DNA from: DATBDM01 sp034664425
Lineage (GTDB): Bacteria > Actinomycetota > Thermoleophilia > Solirubrobacterales > Solirubrobacteraceae
Assembly: GCA_034664425.1 (NCBI GenBank)
Contig: JAXDHR010000167.1
Coordinates: 1-15,654, forward strand
DNA: 15,654 nt
Direction of reading: 5' to 3'
Positions 7,099 to 13,223 of the stretch are shown one piece after another (positions within the stretch are counted from its first letter, which is position 1; every line of letters begins with the position of its first letter). The position numbers and the translations under genes were made by a program. A model generated the notes under the pieces. It did no database searches. It was not told the origin of the DNA and worked only from the letters and a program-made list of their open reading frames with translations.

Positions 7099-7941
7099 CT
7101 ACCGGCCGCCGTCGCCGAACGTGCGCTCGTGGTACGCGCGCCGTGCCCGCAGGTCCGTGTCCGCCGCGATCCGCGTGACGCCGAGCGCGCGCATCACACG
7201 GTCGCGGGCGCGCCGCGGCAGCAGCATCCCGAGCCGCGCGCTCAGCGCCTGCGACGCCGGCACCCAGACCTCGAACCGGCGCCGCTCGATCGCATCGACG
7301 ACCGCCGCCGCGACGTCGTCGGGGGTGATCACCGGAAGCGCCCGCGGCCGCGCCTGGCCGTCGAGCATCCCGGTCTCCACCTGCACGGGCTGCACGACCG
7401 TGAAGTGCACGCCGCTGGCCTGGTACTCGAGCCGCAGCGACTCCGTGAGGCCGACGATCGCGTGCTTGGTCGCCGCGTAGGTCGCGCTGCCGGGGAAGGG
7501 CACGCGCCCGGCGCCGGACGCGATGTTGACGAGGTGCCCTTCGCCGCGGGGCAGCATCCGCGCCAGCGCGAGCCTCGCCCCCAGCACGGTCCCGTACACG
7601 TTGACCGCGATCTCCTGCCGCGCGACGGCGTCGGGCTGCTCGTGGAAGGGACCGATCCAGTCGATGCCCGCGTTGTTGACCAGGACGCCGAGGGGGCCGT
7701 GACGAGCCTCGGCCGCATCGAGGAACGCCGCGAAGTCCTCCGGCTGGGTGACGTCCAGTGCGCACGCGAGCACCTCGCCGCCCAGCTCACGCGCGCAGTC
7801 CTGCGCCGCCTCCAGGTCGAGGTCGCCGATCGCGACCCGGGCACCGGCGCGCGCCAGCTGCGCGGCGATCGCGCGGCCGATCCCGTGCCCGCCGCCGGTG
7901 ACCGCGGCCGAGACACCGTGCAGCGAGCTGCCTTGCGCCAT
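7099..7941 (-). CDS. SDR-family NAD(P)-dependent oxidoreductase
   Basis: This 280-aa classical short-chain dehydrogenase/reductase shows the Rossmann nucleotide loop TGGGHGIG (15-22) and an acidic residue after strand 2 (IGDLD, D40), which usually favours NAD(H). It also has NNAG (89-92) and the catalytic Ser-Tyr-Lys: S142 in NIASGAG, Y155 and K159 in YAATK. The C-terminus (230-280) is Arg-rich with 'LLPRRARDRVMRALGV', a tail seen in SDRs acting on lipid or hydrophobic substrates. It is soluble, with no signal peptide. It is the first gene of a two-gene minus-strand unit with the receptor-like protein 24 bp downstream. The start at ATG 7941 puts the Gly loop at the standard distance. The substrate cannot be inferred. 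Confidence 0.93.
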   Translation of the reverse strand: MAQGSSLHGVSAAVTGGGHGIGRAIAAQLARAGARVAIGDLDLEAAQDCARELGGEVLACALDVTQPEDFAAFLDAAEARHGPLGVLVNNAGIDWIGPFHEQPDAVARQEIAVNVYGTVLGARLALARMLPRGEGHLVNIASGAGRVPFPGSATYAATKHAIVGLTESLRLEYQASGVHFTVVQPVQVETGMLDGQARPRALPVITPDDVAAAVVDAIERRRFEVWVPASQALSARLGMLLPRRARDRVMRALGVTRIAADTDLRARRAYHERTFGDGGR

Positions 7942-8150
7942 GGCGCCGGACTCTGCCAGGCCTGGCGCTTACCCGCGCCGGCCCGCCTTCTCCGCACGAC
8001 GCCGCCCGACCGCGGTCTCACCGAAGCTGTTGCGGAGCCCGTGACGGACAGCGCCGTCGCTCGTTCGCGTCGCTCGATCATGCCTGCATGCTCGGAGTTC
8101 GACGCTGGGTCAAGGTCAAGCGGCGCGCGCCGAGATGGCGCGTTGCCGCT
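7942..8150. other. 209-bp gene-free gap upstream of the SDR gene
   Basis: No convincing reading frame is seen here on either strand. It is the upstream region of the SDR gene and the downstream region of the methyltransferase gene. A 12-bp palindrome, GCCAGGCCTGGC (7955-7966), lies 13 bp before the SDR start. The minus strand carries a doubled TTGACC motif (reads as GGTCAAGGTCAA around 8107-8118 on the plus strand), which could be a -35 region, but I see no matching -10. Nothing is firmly assignable. Confidence 0.4.
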
Positions 8151-8792
8151 CTAGTGTGTCGGCCCGAGCGCGAGGATGTGGAACGGCCGCGCGCCGTCAC
8201 CTACGCGCTCGTGGCTGCGCAGCTCGAGCCCCGCGGCGCGGGCGCTCGCGAGCACGTCGTCGACCGCTCGCAGCCGGAAGCCGTATCCCGTGAACGGCAG
8301 CTTCGCCATCGCTTCCGGATCCCCGATCCCGACGACGGCACTGCCCGAGGGCGCGAGTACGCGGGCCATCTCCGCGAACACCTGAGTCAGATCGTCGAGG
8401 AAGTAGACGGTGTTGGTCGTCACCAGGCCGTCGAGGGACGTTTCCGGCAGCGGCAGGCGATCGAGCGACGCCCGGTGGAGCACCAGCCGGCCCGTGGCAA
8501 CGGCGGCGGAGTGCCGGCGTCGCGCCGCCAGGAGCATCTCCTCGGACACCTCGACCCCATGCACGGTGCCCGACGGTCCGACGCGGTCCAGCAGCAACGA
8601 CAGCCCGACGCCCCCGCCGAACCCGAGGTCGGCCACCGAGGCGCCCGCCACGACGCTCGCGGCGTCGACCGCGGCTTCCACGGCGCGGCCGTTCCCGCGG
8701 TTGAGTCCGGCGCCGACGAGCCGCCCAACCACACCCTGCGGGTGCCCGAGCTGGCGAGCCACGCCGGCGAGCACGCGACTGCGAACGTCCAT
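8151..8792 (-). CDS. Class I SAM-dependent methyltransferase (Methyltransf_11 type)
   Basis: This 213-aa soluble protein binds S-adenosylmethionine. Motif I is VADLGFGGGVG (53-63), and the acidic residue of strand 2 is in HGVEVSEEML (E81). A motif II/III region follows (LDRLPLPETSLDGLVTTNTVYFLDD), then post-motif III 'EMARVLAPSGSAVVGIGD', the normal order for UbiE/Methyltransf_11 enzymes. The N-terminal 50 residues form a helical cap that probably contacts substrate. Length is ordinary. ATG 8792 has a TAGCGT box 6 bp upstream and no Shine-Dalgarno. The ParB-like gene ends 61 bp upstream on the same strand, so the two may be co-transcribed, but the box suggests an independent promoter. Acceptor substrate unknown. 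Confidence 0.9.
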   Translation of the reverse strand: MDVRSRVLAGVARQLGHPQGVVGRLVGAGLNRGNGRAVEAAVDAASVVAGASVADLGFGGGVGLSLLLDRVGPSGTVHGVEVSEEMLLAARRRHSAAVATGRLVLHRASLDRLPLPETSLDGLVTTNTVYFLDDLTQVFAEMARVLAPSGSAVVGIGDPEAMAKLPFTGYGFRLRAVDDVLASARAAGLELRSHERVGDGARPFHILALGPTH

Positions 8793-8798
8793 GCCGCG

Positions 8799-8804
8799 AC
8801 GCTA
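8799..8804 (-). promoter_or_regulatory. -10 box of the methyltransferase gene (TAGCGT)
   Basis: TAGCGT on the minus strand lies exactly 6 bp before ATG 8792, as expected for a leaderless message. The -35 position shows no consensus. Confidence 0.47.
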
Positions 8805-8853
8805 CTGCGTCGAGTCCGCGAGCGGAGCCGCGCACGGGACAGCCCGGCGCGAG

Positions 8854-9297
8854 CTAGACCGCCGCATCGATGCTGGCGTCGATGGCCAGCGCGCCGCGCG
8901 AGCGCGCGACCGACACCCGATGGTGGCCGTCGCGCACGGCGTACCCGCCGTCGACGGGAACGACCGACACCGGCGGCAGGGCAGCCCCGCGCTGCTCCGC
9001 GAGCCAGACCCGCTGCCAGCGAACGCGAGCGATCGGGGCGGGACGGAAGGCCCCGTCGAACTGCGCGGCGCGACTCGGCTCCACGGTGCCGCGGATCGCG
9101 TCGATCGGGATCGACCGAATCCCGCGCCGCCCTCTCGCGTCGATCCGGCGCACGAGCGGCTCGTCGTAGACCTCGAGCCGTTCGCGGCACCCTGGCACCC
9201 GCCGCAGGCGCCGTGTCACCGCCGCGCGCCGGCGCCCCCACAGCATGCGGGAGAAGGCCCGCTGCGCGTCCACCTGTTGTGAGCCCGTCATCAGCAT
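8854..9297 (-). CDS. Small ParB-like (GHHR) domain protein
   Basis: From ATG 9297 the product has 147 aa (145 from ATG 9291). The C-terminal half carries a ParB/sulfiredoxin-type core: 'IPIDAIRGTVEPSRA' (63-77), a linker, 'LPPVSVVPVDGGYAVRDGHHRVSVARSRG' (108-135) and a final strand. The DGHHRVSVA segment (123-131) is the ParB motif with HH where partition proteins usually have 'GERR/GhHR'. The N-terminal 50 residues are very basic (RRRAAVTRRLRR). Such stand-alone small proteins are common in actinobacteria. No ParA partner or parS-like array is present, so a chromosome-partition role is unlikely; a DNA- or nucleotide-related role is possible. The frame is open to 9336, but GGAGA at 9310-9314 suits ATG 9297. 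A downstream methyltransferase follows on the same strand. Confidence 0.78.
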   Translation of the reverse strand: MLMTGSQQVDAQRAFSRMLWGRRRAAVTRRLRRVPGCRERLEVYDEPLVRRIDARGRRGIRSIPIDAIRGTVEPSRAAQFDGAFRPAPIARVRWQRVWLAEQRGAALPPVSVVPVDGGYAVRDGHHRVSVARSRGALAIDASIDAAV

Positions 9298-9303
9298 CGT
9301 GCA

Positions 9304-9361
9304 GCGGATTCTCCGCGCCGGCGCGGTCCGGCACATCGGGACGATGGAGCGAATCCGCTCC
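9304..9361. repeat. Nested inverted repeats upstream of the ParB-like gene
   Basis: A 9-bp inverted pair, AGCGGATTC (9303-9311) and GAATCCGCT (9351-9359), brackets 39 bp. Each arm lies in its own small hairpin: GCGGA-ttc-TCCGC (9304-9316) and GGAGCG-aatc-CGCTCC (9346-9361). The set sits just before the ParB-like start, so it may be an operator pair or a switchable leader RNA. The function is unknown. Confidence 0.5.
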
Positions 9362-9530
9362 GCGTACCCCTTACGATCCGGGGCCGCTGCCTTAGGTCCC
9401 GCGGTGCGTACGGTGTGCCGTATGGGGACGGTGAGCCAGCCCCCTCGAGCACGGGTGCTGGCGCGCTTTCAGCCGCGACCACGATGCGCGAGGCTCTTGC
9501 TGTTCGCCACCCTCCCTAGGACGGACCGCC
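9362..9530. other. Gene-free, dyad-rich leader of the 46-aa ORF
   Basis: No credible reading frame is seen. Short dyads include TACGG-tgtg-CCGTA (9409-9422) and AGCAC-gg-GTGCT (9448-9459), with GGGG/CCCC pairs around 9424-9444. A lone TTAGG (9392-9396) resembles half of the metal-box before the ZIP gene. CCTAGGA (9515-9521) could act as Shine-Dalgarno or a degenerate -10 for the following ORF. I could not match the stretch to any riboswitch consensus I know. Confidence 0.35.
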
Positions 9531-9671
9531 ATGCACCCGCTCGCGCGCCTCCTCCGTGCCGTCGGCAACCTCGTCGCCGAGGATCGCCCCGACTTCAAGC
9601 GGCTCGACGTCTCCCCTGCCCGGCCGGACGACGGTTCGTGGCTTCGCTACACCCCGCCGCGTTCGCGCTAG
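9531..9671 (+). CDS. 46-aa ORF of unknown function upstream of the ZIP gene
   Basis: ATG 9531 to TAG 9671 encodes 46 aa starting MHPLARLLRAVGNLVAEDRP and ending WLRYTPPRSR. Third codon positions are mostly G or C, and the composition is balanced, unlike the Arg/Pro-rich shadow frames around it. An amphipathic N-terminal helix (residues 3-16) is followed by a polar segment with 'DFKRLD' and 'DDGSWLRY'. An AGGA lies 8 bp upstream of the ATG. It precedes the ZIP transporter gene on the same strand by 67 bp, with the tandem metal-box in between. So the transporter probably has its own regulated promoter and this ORF is upstream of it. No family recognised; no Cys or His cluster for metal binding. 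Confidence 0.5.
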   Translation: MHPLARLLRAVGNLVAEDRPDFKRLDVSPARPDDGSWLRYTPPRSR

Positions 9672-9702
9672 CCGCCCGCGGCCTGGACATCTGTGGTACG
9701 AC

Positions 9703-9730
9703 TTAGGAAGCCCTGATTAGGGCGCCCTAA
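9703..9730. promoter_or_regulatory. Tandem TTAGG palindromes, probable metalloregulator operator
   Basis: Two 14-bp units lie back to back: TTAGGAAGCCCTGA (9703-9716) and TTAGGGCGCCCTAA (9717-9730). The second is a perfect palindrome, and the first differs from it at three positions. The array ends 8 bp before the ZIP transporter start. TTAGG/CCTAA half-sites are characteristic of DtxR/IdeR/MntR-type operators (established for that family), though the spacing here is shorter than the 19-bp IdeR box. Binding by such a regulator is inference; the regulator gene is not in this window. Confidence 0.62.
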
Positions 9731-9738
9731 GCCACGCC

Positions 9739-10602
9739 ATGTCCTTCGCTCAGACCGCCCTGCTCGGCGCGATCGCCGGTTTCACGATCTTCCTCGGCCT
9801 CCCGATCGGTCGCGCGGCCGACCTCGGCGCCCGCATGCGCGTGGGCCTCTCGATGCTCTCCGCGGGCATCCTCGCGTTCCTGTTCATGGACGTCGGCGCC
9901 GAGGGCCTCGGGATCGTCGAGGCGCATCTCGCCGCGTTCAAGGAGCACGACGCGTCGCTGTGGCCAGTGATCGGGCTCTTCGCGCTGCTGTGCGCCGGCT
10001 TCATGCTCGGCGTCGGGGGCATCTCGACCGCGCAGCGCTGGATCGGTTCGCGCGCGAACCTGCTCCCACCGCTCGCCGGCGGCGAGTCCACGGCGGCGAT
10101 GAGCGCCGCCGAGCTGGCCGATCACCGGCGTGCCCTCACGGTCGTCCAGCGGCGCGCGCTGCGCACCGCCATGGTGATCGCGGCCGCGATCGGGTTGCAC
10201 AACTTCGCCGAGGGACTCGCGATCGGGGTCTCCGCGCAGGCCGGCAAGGTCGGGCTCGCGACGGTGCTGATCATCGGCTTCGCGCTGCACAACGCGACCG
10301 AGGGATTCGGGATCGTCGGGCCGCTGAGCAGCGTGCGGCCCTCATGGCGCTGGCTGGGCGTCGCCGGGCTGGTCGCCGGCGGCCCCACCTTCCTCGGCGC
10401 GATCGTCGGCTATCAGGTTACGAGCGACGCGCTGGAGCTGCTCTTCTTCGCGCTCGCCGGGGGCGCAATCCTCTACGTCATCGGCGAGATCTGGGCCGGG
10501 GTGCGCCGCCAGGGTCACGCCGAGCTCGGCCTGTACATGCTCGGCGCCGGCTTCCTGCTCGGCATCGCCACCGACCTCGTCGTGGCGTACGGCGGCGCCT
10601 GA
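9739..10602 (+). CDS. ZIP-family divalent metal transporter
   Basis: This 287-aa inner-membrane protein has about eight helices and imports Zn, Mn, Fe or similar ions. The metal site motifs are clear: HNFAEG in helix 4 (H154, N155, E158) and HNATEG in helix 5 (H184, N185, E188). The supporting Glu is in GEIWAG (E250). A charged cytoplasmic loop between helices 3 and 4 (about 105-140) has few His residues, unlike many eukaryotic ZIPs. ATG 9739 places the first helix at residue 4, and no Shine-Dalgarno is present because the tandem TTAGG boxes occupy that site. Position of the boxes implies repression by a metal-loaded DtxR-type protein, which would point to Mn or Fe as cargo. Metal specificity is inference. 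Confidence 0.9.
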   Translation: MSFAQTALLGAIAGFTIFLGLPIGRAADLGARMRVGLSMLSAGILAFLFMDVGAEGLGIVEAHLAAFKEHDASLWPVIGLFALLCAGFMLGVGGISTAQRWIGSRANLLPPLAGGESTAAMSAAELADHRRALTVVQRRALRTAMVIAAAIGLHNFAEGLAIGVSAQAGKVGLATVLIIGFALHNATEGFGIVGPLSSVRPSWRWLGVAGLVAGGPTFLGAIVGYQVTSDALELLFFALAGGAILYVIGEIWAGVRRQGHAELGLYMLGAGFLLGIATDLVVAYGGA

Positions 10603-10632
10603 CCCGAACGCGCCCTCGCGCAGCGCTGGGCT

Positions 10633-10642
10633 TCTCATGAGA
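10633..10642. promoter_or_regulatory. Palindrome TCTCATGAGA upstream of the Asp-box gene
   Basis: A perfect 10-bp, relatively AT-rich palindrome lies in the 119-bp gap between the ZIP gene and the secreted Asp-box gene. It could be an operator; no other support. Confidence 0.25.
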
Positions 10643-10709
10643 GCGTCCGCGCAGCGACCGCAAGATCGCGCGGGCGAGCGCGTTAGAGAGCGCAATGCTC
10701 GATTCGATC

Positions 10710-10714
10710 GGAGG
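10710..10714 (+). promoter_or_regulatory. Shine-Dalgarno GGAGG deciding the start of the Asp-box gene
   Basis: GGAGG lies 7 bases before ATG 10722. The in-frame ATG at 10695 lies upstream of it and has no such site. The choice also gives a clean signal peptide. Confidence 0.75.
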
Positions 10715-10721
10715 CCCGTCG

Positions 10722-12110
10722 ATGACCCGTTGTCGCTTCGGCCTTCGCCTTGGGCTCGCCACGGCGCTGATCGCGCTCGCGGCGTCACCGAGCGCGATGG
10801 CCGCACCGCAAGCCAAGCCCACGCCAGCAGGCGGGAACCTCTTCTCGTTCGGCCAGTTGCAGGCGCAGACGGTGGGCGCGAAGGGCTGCGGCACGAACAC
10901 CGACGGCGAGCCGTCGATCCACGTGTCGCGCGACAACGACGTCTTCCTCGGCTCCGAGCGCGGCGTCGGCAGCGGCAGCGACCTATGGCGCGGCCTCTCG
11001 ACGGTTGGCGGCAGCGGCGCCTCCGGCTGCTCGCTGGAGTACCGCGGACAGCCCAACGGCGCCGGCGGCGTGGGCGCCTCCGGCGGCGACATCGACATCG
11101 CCCTCGCCCCGCAGCGCAACGCGCTCGGCCACTTCAACGTCTACGTCGCGAGCCTGAATCTCGGCTCGATCAACGTCGCGACGTCCGAGGACCGCGGCGA
11201 GACGTTCTCGCAGACCCCCGTGCAGGCGGGCATCCCGGTCGATGACCGCGAGTGGATCGCAGCCTCGGGCGCGAGCACCTCGCTGCTCACGTATCACGAC
11301 ATCCCCACCGACAACATCGACGTCCTGCGCTCCGACGACGGGGGCGCGCTCTACACCCAGGTGTCCCGAGCGATCCCCGACACCGACTACAAGGCGATGA
11401 ACAACGAGCTCGGCAACATCGTCATCGACCACCGCAACACCGCAGGAGCAGCCGCGGGTCAGTTCTGGGCCTACCAGTCCTTCGCGGCCCCGCATGACGC
11501 CAACGACTCCAACCTCGACGAGGCGTTCCTCGCGGTCTCCAACGATGGCGGGTCGACCTGGACCGATCGCGCCATCCCGTGCTCCTACGAGCCGGGCAAG
11601 AACATCGCCCAGAACTTCCCCAACGTGTCGGTCGCGCCGAACGGGACGCTCTGGTACGCCTGGTCCGACGGTGCGGCGATCCGCACCGCGACCTCGAGCG
11701 ACCACGGCGCCACCTGGACGTGCTCCGGACCTGTGAGCAGCGGCAGCCCGCAGGCCATCTTCCCGTGGCTCGTCGCGACCTCGGCGGGCGTCGACCTCGT
11801 CTACTACGGAGCGGACAAGACCGGTCCCGACCAGACCTGGTACGCCGACTTCGCCCAGAACCTCAAGAGCACGCCGAAGGGCTGGGGATCGACCACGCGC
11901 ATCACGGCCGTCCACGCGGGCGAGGTCTGCGAGGGCGGCATCTCCTGCACCGGCGGGCGCCAGCTCCTCGACGACTTCGGCGTCGACACGGACCAGTCGG
12001 GCTGGGCGCACATCGCCTACTCGCACGACTCACCCGATCTGGGCGGCAGCGGCACCTACACCGGCTCAGCCGTCCAGACGGGCGGCACTCCCGCCGGCTA
12101 CCCCAATTAG
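10722..12110 (+). CDS. Secreted Asp-box (BNR/sialidase-fold) protein
   Basis: This 462-aa exported protein is predicted to fold as a beta-propeller. A signal peptide spans residues 1-27 (basic MTRCRFGLRL, hydrophobic core, cleavage after SAMA). At least four Asp-box motifs occur: SEDRGETF (155-162), SDDGGALY (204-211), SNDGGSTW (273-280) and SSDHGATW (325-332). Other marks are 'GEPSIHV' near 62 and 'DDREWIA' (174-180), usual for secreted non-sialidase members. Six mature cysteines (56, 103, 287, 334, 403, 409) could form disulfides outside the cell. I do not see the N-terminal catalytic Arg (FRIP) of true sialidases, so enzymatic sialidase activity is doubtful. Start ATG 10722 rests on the GGAGG site. 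Its stop overlaps that of the convergent patatin gene. Confidence 0.86.
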   Translation: MTRCRFGLRLGLATALIALAASPSAMAAPQAKPTPAGGNLFSFGQLQAQTVGAKGCGTNTDGEPSIHVSRDNDVFLGSERGVGSGSDLWRGLSTVGGSGASGCSLEYRGQPNGAGGVGASGGDIDIALAPQRNALGHFNVYVASLNLGSINVATSEDRGETFSQTPVQAGIPVDDREWIAASGASTSLLTYHDIPTDNIDVLRSDDGGALYTQVSRAIPDTDYKAMNNELGNIVIDHRNTAGAAAGQFWAYQSFAAPHDANDSNLDEAFLAVSNDGGSTWTDRAIPCSYEPGKNIAQNFPNVSVAPNGTLWYAWSDGAAIRTATSSDHGATWTCSGPVSSGSPQAIFPWLVATSAGVDLVYYGADKTGPDQTWYADFAQNLKSTPKGWGSTTRITAVHAGEVCEGGISCTGGRQLLDDFGVDTDQSGWAHIAYSHDSPDLGGSGTYTGSAVQTGGTPAGYPN

Positions 12111-13024
12111 GCGCTGGCGCGACGGCGATCGTCGAGCGATGCCGGCGGCGGCTGCGCGAGCCGCCGCCGGGCGGCGACGAGCCCGTCGTGGAGCAGGCGA
12201 TCGGCGTGGTCGAAGTCGGTCGGCTGGACCTCGAGCGGGTTCGGAGCAGGCAGCACGATCAGCTCCGCCTCGCTCGCGTAGCGCTCGACGTCGGCCTCGA
12301 ACCGGCTGCCGACGAGCAGGCCGATTCCGCCGATCGCGGCGGTGAGCGCGGTGCGCGCGGGGCGCCGCGTCGGAGGCGACGGATCCTGCGCCGGCAGCAC
12401 GTAGATGCACTCGGCGCCGAGCTCGACCGCATGCGAGATCGGCGTGTTGTTGACGACGCCGCCGTCGATCAGGCGCCGCTCGCCGAAGCGCACCGGCGGG
12501 AACACGCCAGGAATCGCCGCGGCGCCGACGACAGCGTCGATGACAGGCCCCTCCGAGAGCAGGATCTCAGCGCCCTCATCGGCGTCGAAGGCGACCAGGT
12601 GCAGGGGTATCGGCGCGTCCGCGAGGCGGTCGAACTGCAGATGCTGTCCCAGGAGCTTGCGCAACCCGCCGGCGGGGACCACGTGGTCGCGCTTGCCGAG
12701 CAGGCCGCCCATCAAGACCCACGGGTTGACGGGGAAGATGTCGTCGCGCCGGAGGCGGCGCCAGACGCTCCCGAGCTCGTGCGCGGTGGCGACGGTCTGA
12801 GGGCGCGAGGCGATGAAGGCGGCGTTCAGCCCGCCGGCTGAGGTCGCGACGAGCAGGTCCGGGACGACGTTCGCCTCGTACAGCGCCTGCAGCATCCCGA
12901 CCTGCAGCGCGCCGAGGCTCGCGCCCCCCGACAGGACGAACGCCGTGAGGGGACGGCGCCGACGCCGCGTCGATCCGGGGCGGTCAGCCCTGCCGTTCGG
13001 CGTGATTCGAGTGACCGGCCTCAT
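12107..13024 (-). CDS. Patatin-like phospholipase (RssA-like)
   Basis: This 305-aa serine hydrolase has the patatin fold. The oxyanion loop is SGGASLG (32-38), the nucleophile elbow ATSAGG holds S62, and the catalytic Asp is D187 in LIDGGVVNNTP, giving the Ser-Asp dyad. 'AAAIPGVFPPV' (168-178) is also diagnostic. The elbow reads A-x-S-x-G rather than the usual G-x-S-x-G. No signal peptide or strong membrane segment; a basic N-terminal stretch (RRRRR around 20-25) precedes the domain. Expected role is hydrolysis of acyl-lipid esters at the membrane. The frame is open to 13180, but that extension is Arg/Ser-rich and unlike the family; ATG 13024 is the simplest start, though no Shine-Dalgarno supports it. 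Convergent with the Asp-box gene with overlapping stops. Confidence 0.88.
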   Translation of the reverse strand: MRPVTRITPNGRADRPGSTRRRRRPLTAFVLSGGASLGALQVGMLQALYEANVVPDLLVATSAGGLNAAFIASRPQTVATAHELGSVWRRLRRDDIFPVNPWVLMGGLLGKRDHVVPAGGLRKLLGQHLQFDRLADAPIPLHLVAFDADEGAEILLSEGPVIDAVVGAAAIPGVFPPVRFGERRLIDGGVVNNTPISHAVELGAECIYVLPAQDPSPPTRRPARTALTAAIGGIGLLVGSRFEADVERYASEAELIVLPAPNPLEVQPTDFDHADRLLHDGLVAARRRLAQPPPASLDDRRRASA

Positions 13025-13223
13025 CGCTGCCGATGGTCGCGGGCGGGCGGAGCCCGGCACAGAGGCCCTTGGGCCAGTGCTCGACGCGCCGAAGACGCGC
13101 GCCCCTGGGAGTACTCGCAAGAGCCAACCGTCGGCCGACGACAAACCGGCTCGAACCATCCAGCATCTGACACGGCACACGACTCACGCGAATCGATGGG
13201 CCCTGACCCCAGGAGGATTGACC
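13025..13223. other. 199-bp gap between the divergent patatin and small-ORF/HtrA genes
   Basis: It must hold both divergent promoters, but I find no TANNNT box at leaderless distance and no convincing -35/-10 pair. A CTGACA (13167-13172) on the plus strand is a possible weak -35. A 12-bp palindrome CGTCGGCCGACG (13129-13140) is present but is not rare at this base composition. Open minus-strand sequence here may be an N-terminal extension of the patatin gene. Confidence 0.35.
13211..13216 (+). promoter_or_regulatory. Strong Shine-Dalgarno AGGAGG
   Basis: AGGAGG lies 7 bases before ATG 13224. It is the best ribosome binding site in the window and is the main support for the small ORF that follows. 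Confidence 0.78.

Noticed and set aside
8107..8118. Doubled GGTCAA / TTGACC motif as promoter or MerR-type operator
   Set aside because: No matching -10 at a 17-19 bp distance and no symmetry; no MerR-type gene is nearby.
8854..9297. Chromosome partition (parABS) locus
   Set aside because: Only a short ParB-like core is present; no ParA ATPase and no repeated parS-like sites are visible.
9291..9482. Minus-strand open frame of 63 codons upstream of the ParB-like gene
   Set aside because: Pro/Ser/Arg-rich without pattern, spans the inverted repeats, and has no start signal; treated as noise.
10695..10721. Upstream ATG for the Asp-box gene
   Set aside because: The GGAGG Shine-Dalgarno lies after it and is spaced correctly for ATG 10722, which also begins a normal signal peptide.
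13129..13140. 12-bp palindrome CGTCGGCCGACG as an operator
   Set aside because: All-GC 12-bp palindromes are expected about ten times by chance in a window of this size and composition; nothing else supports it.
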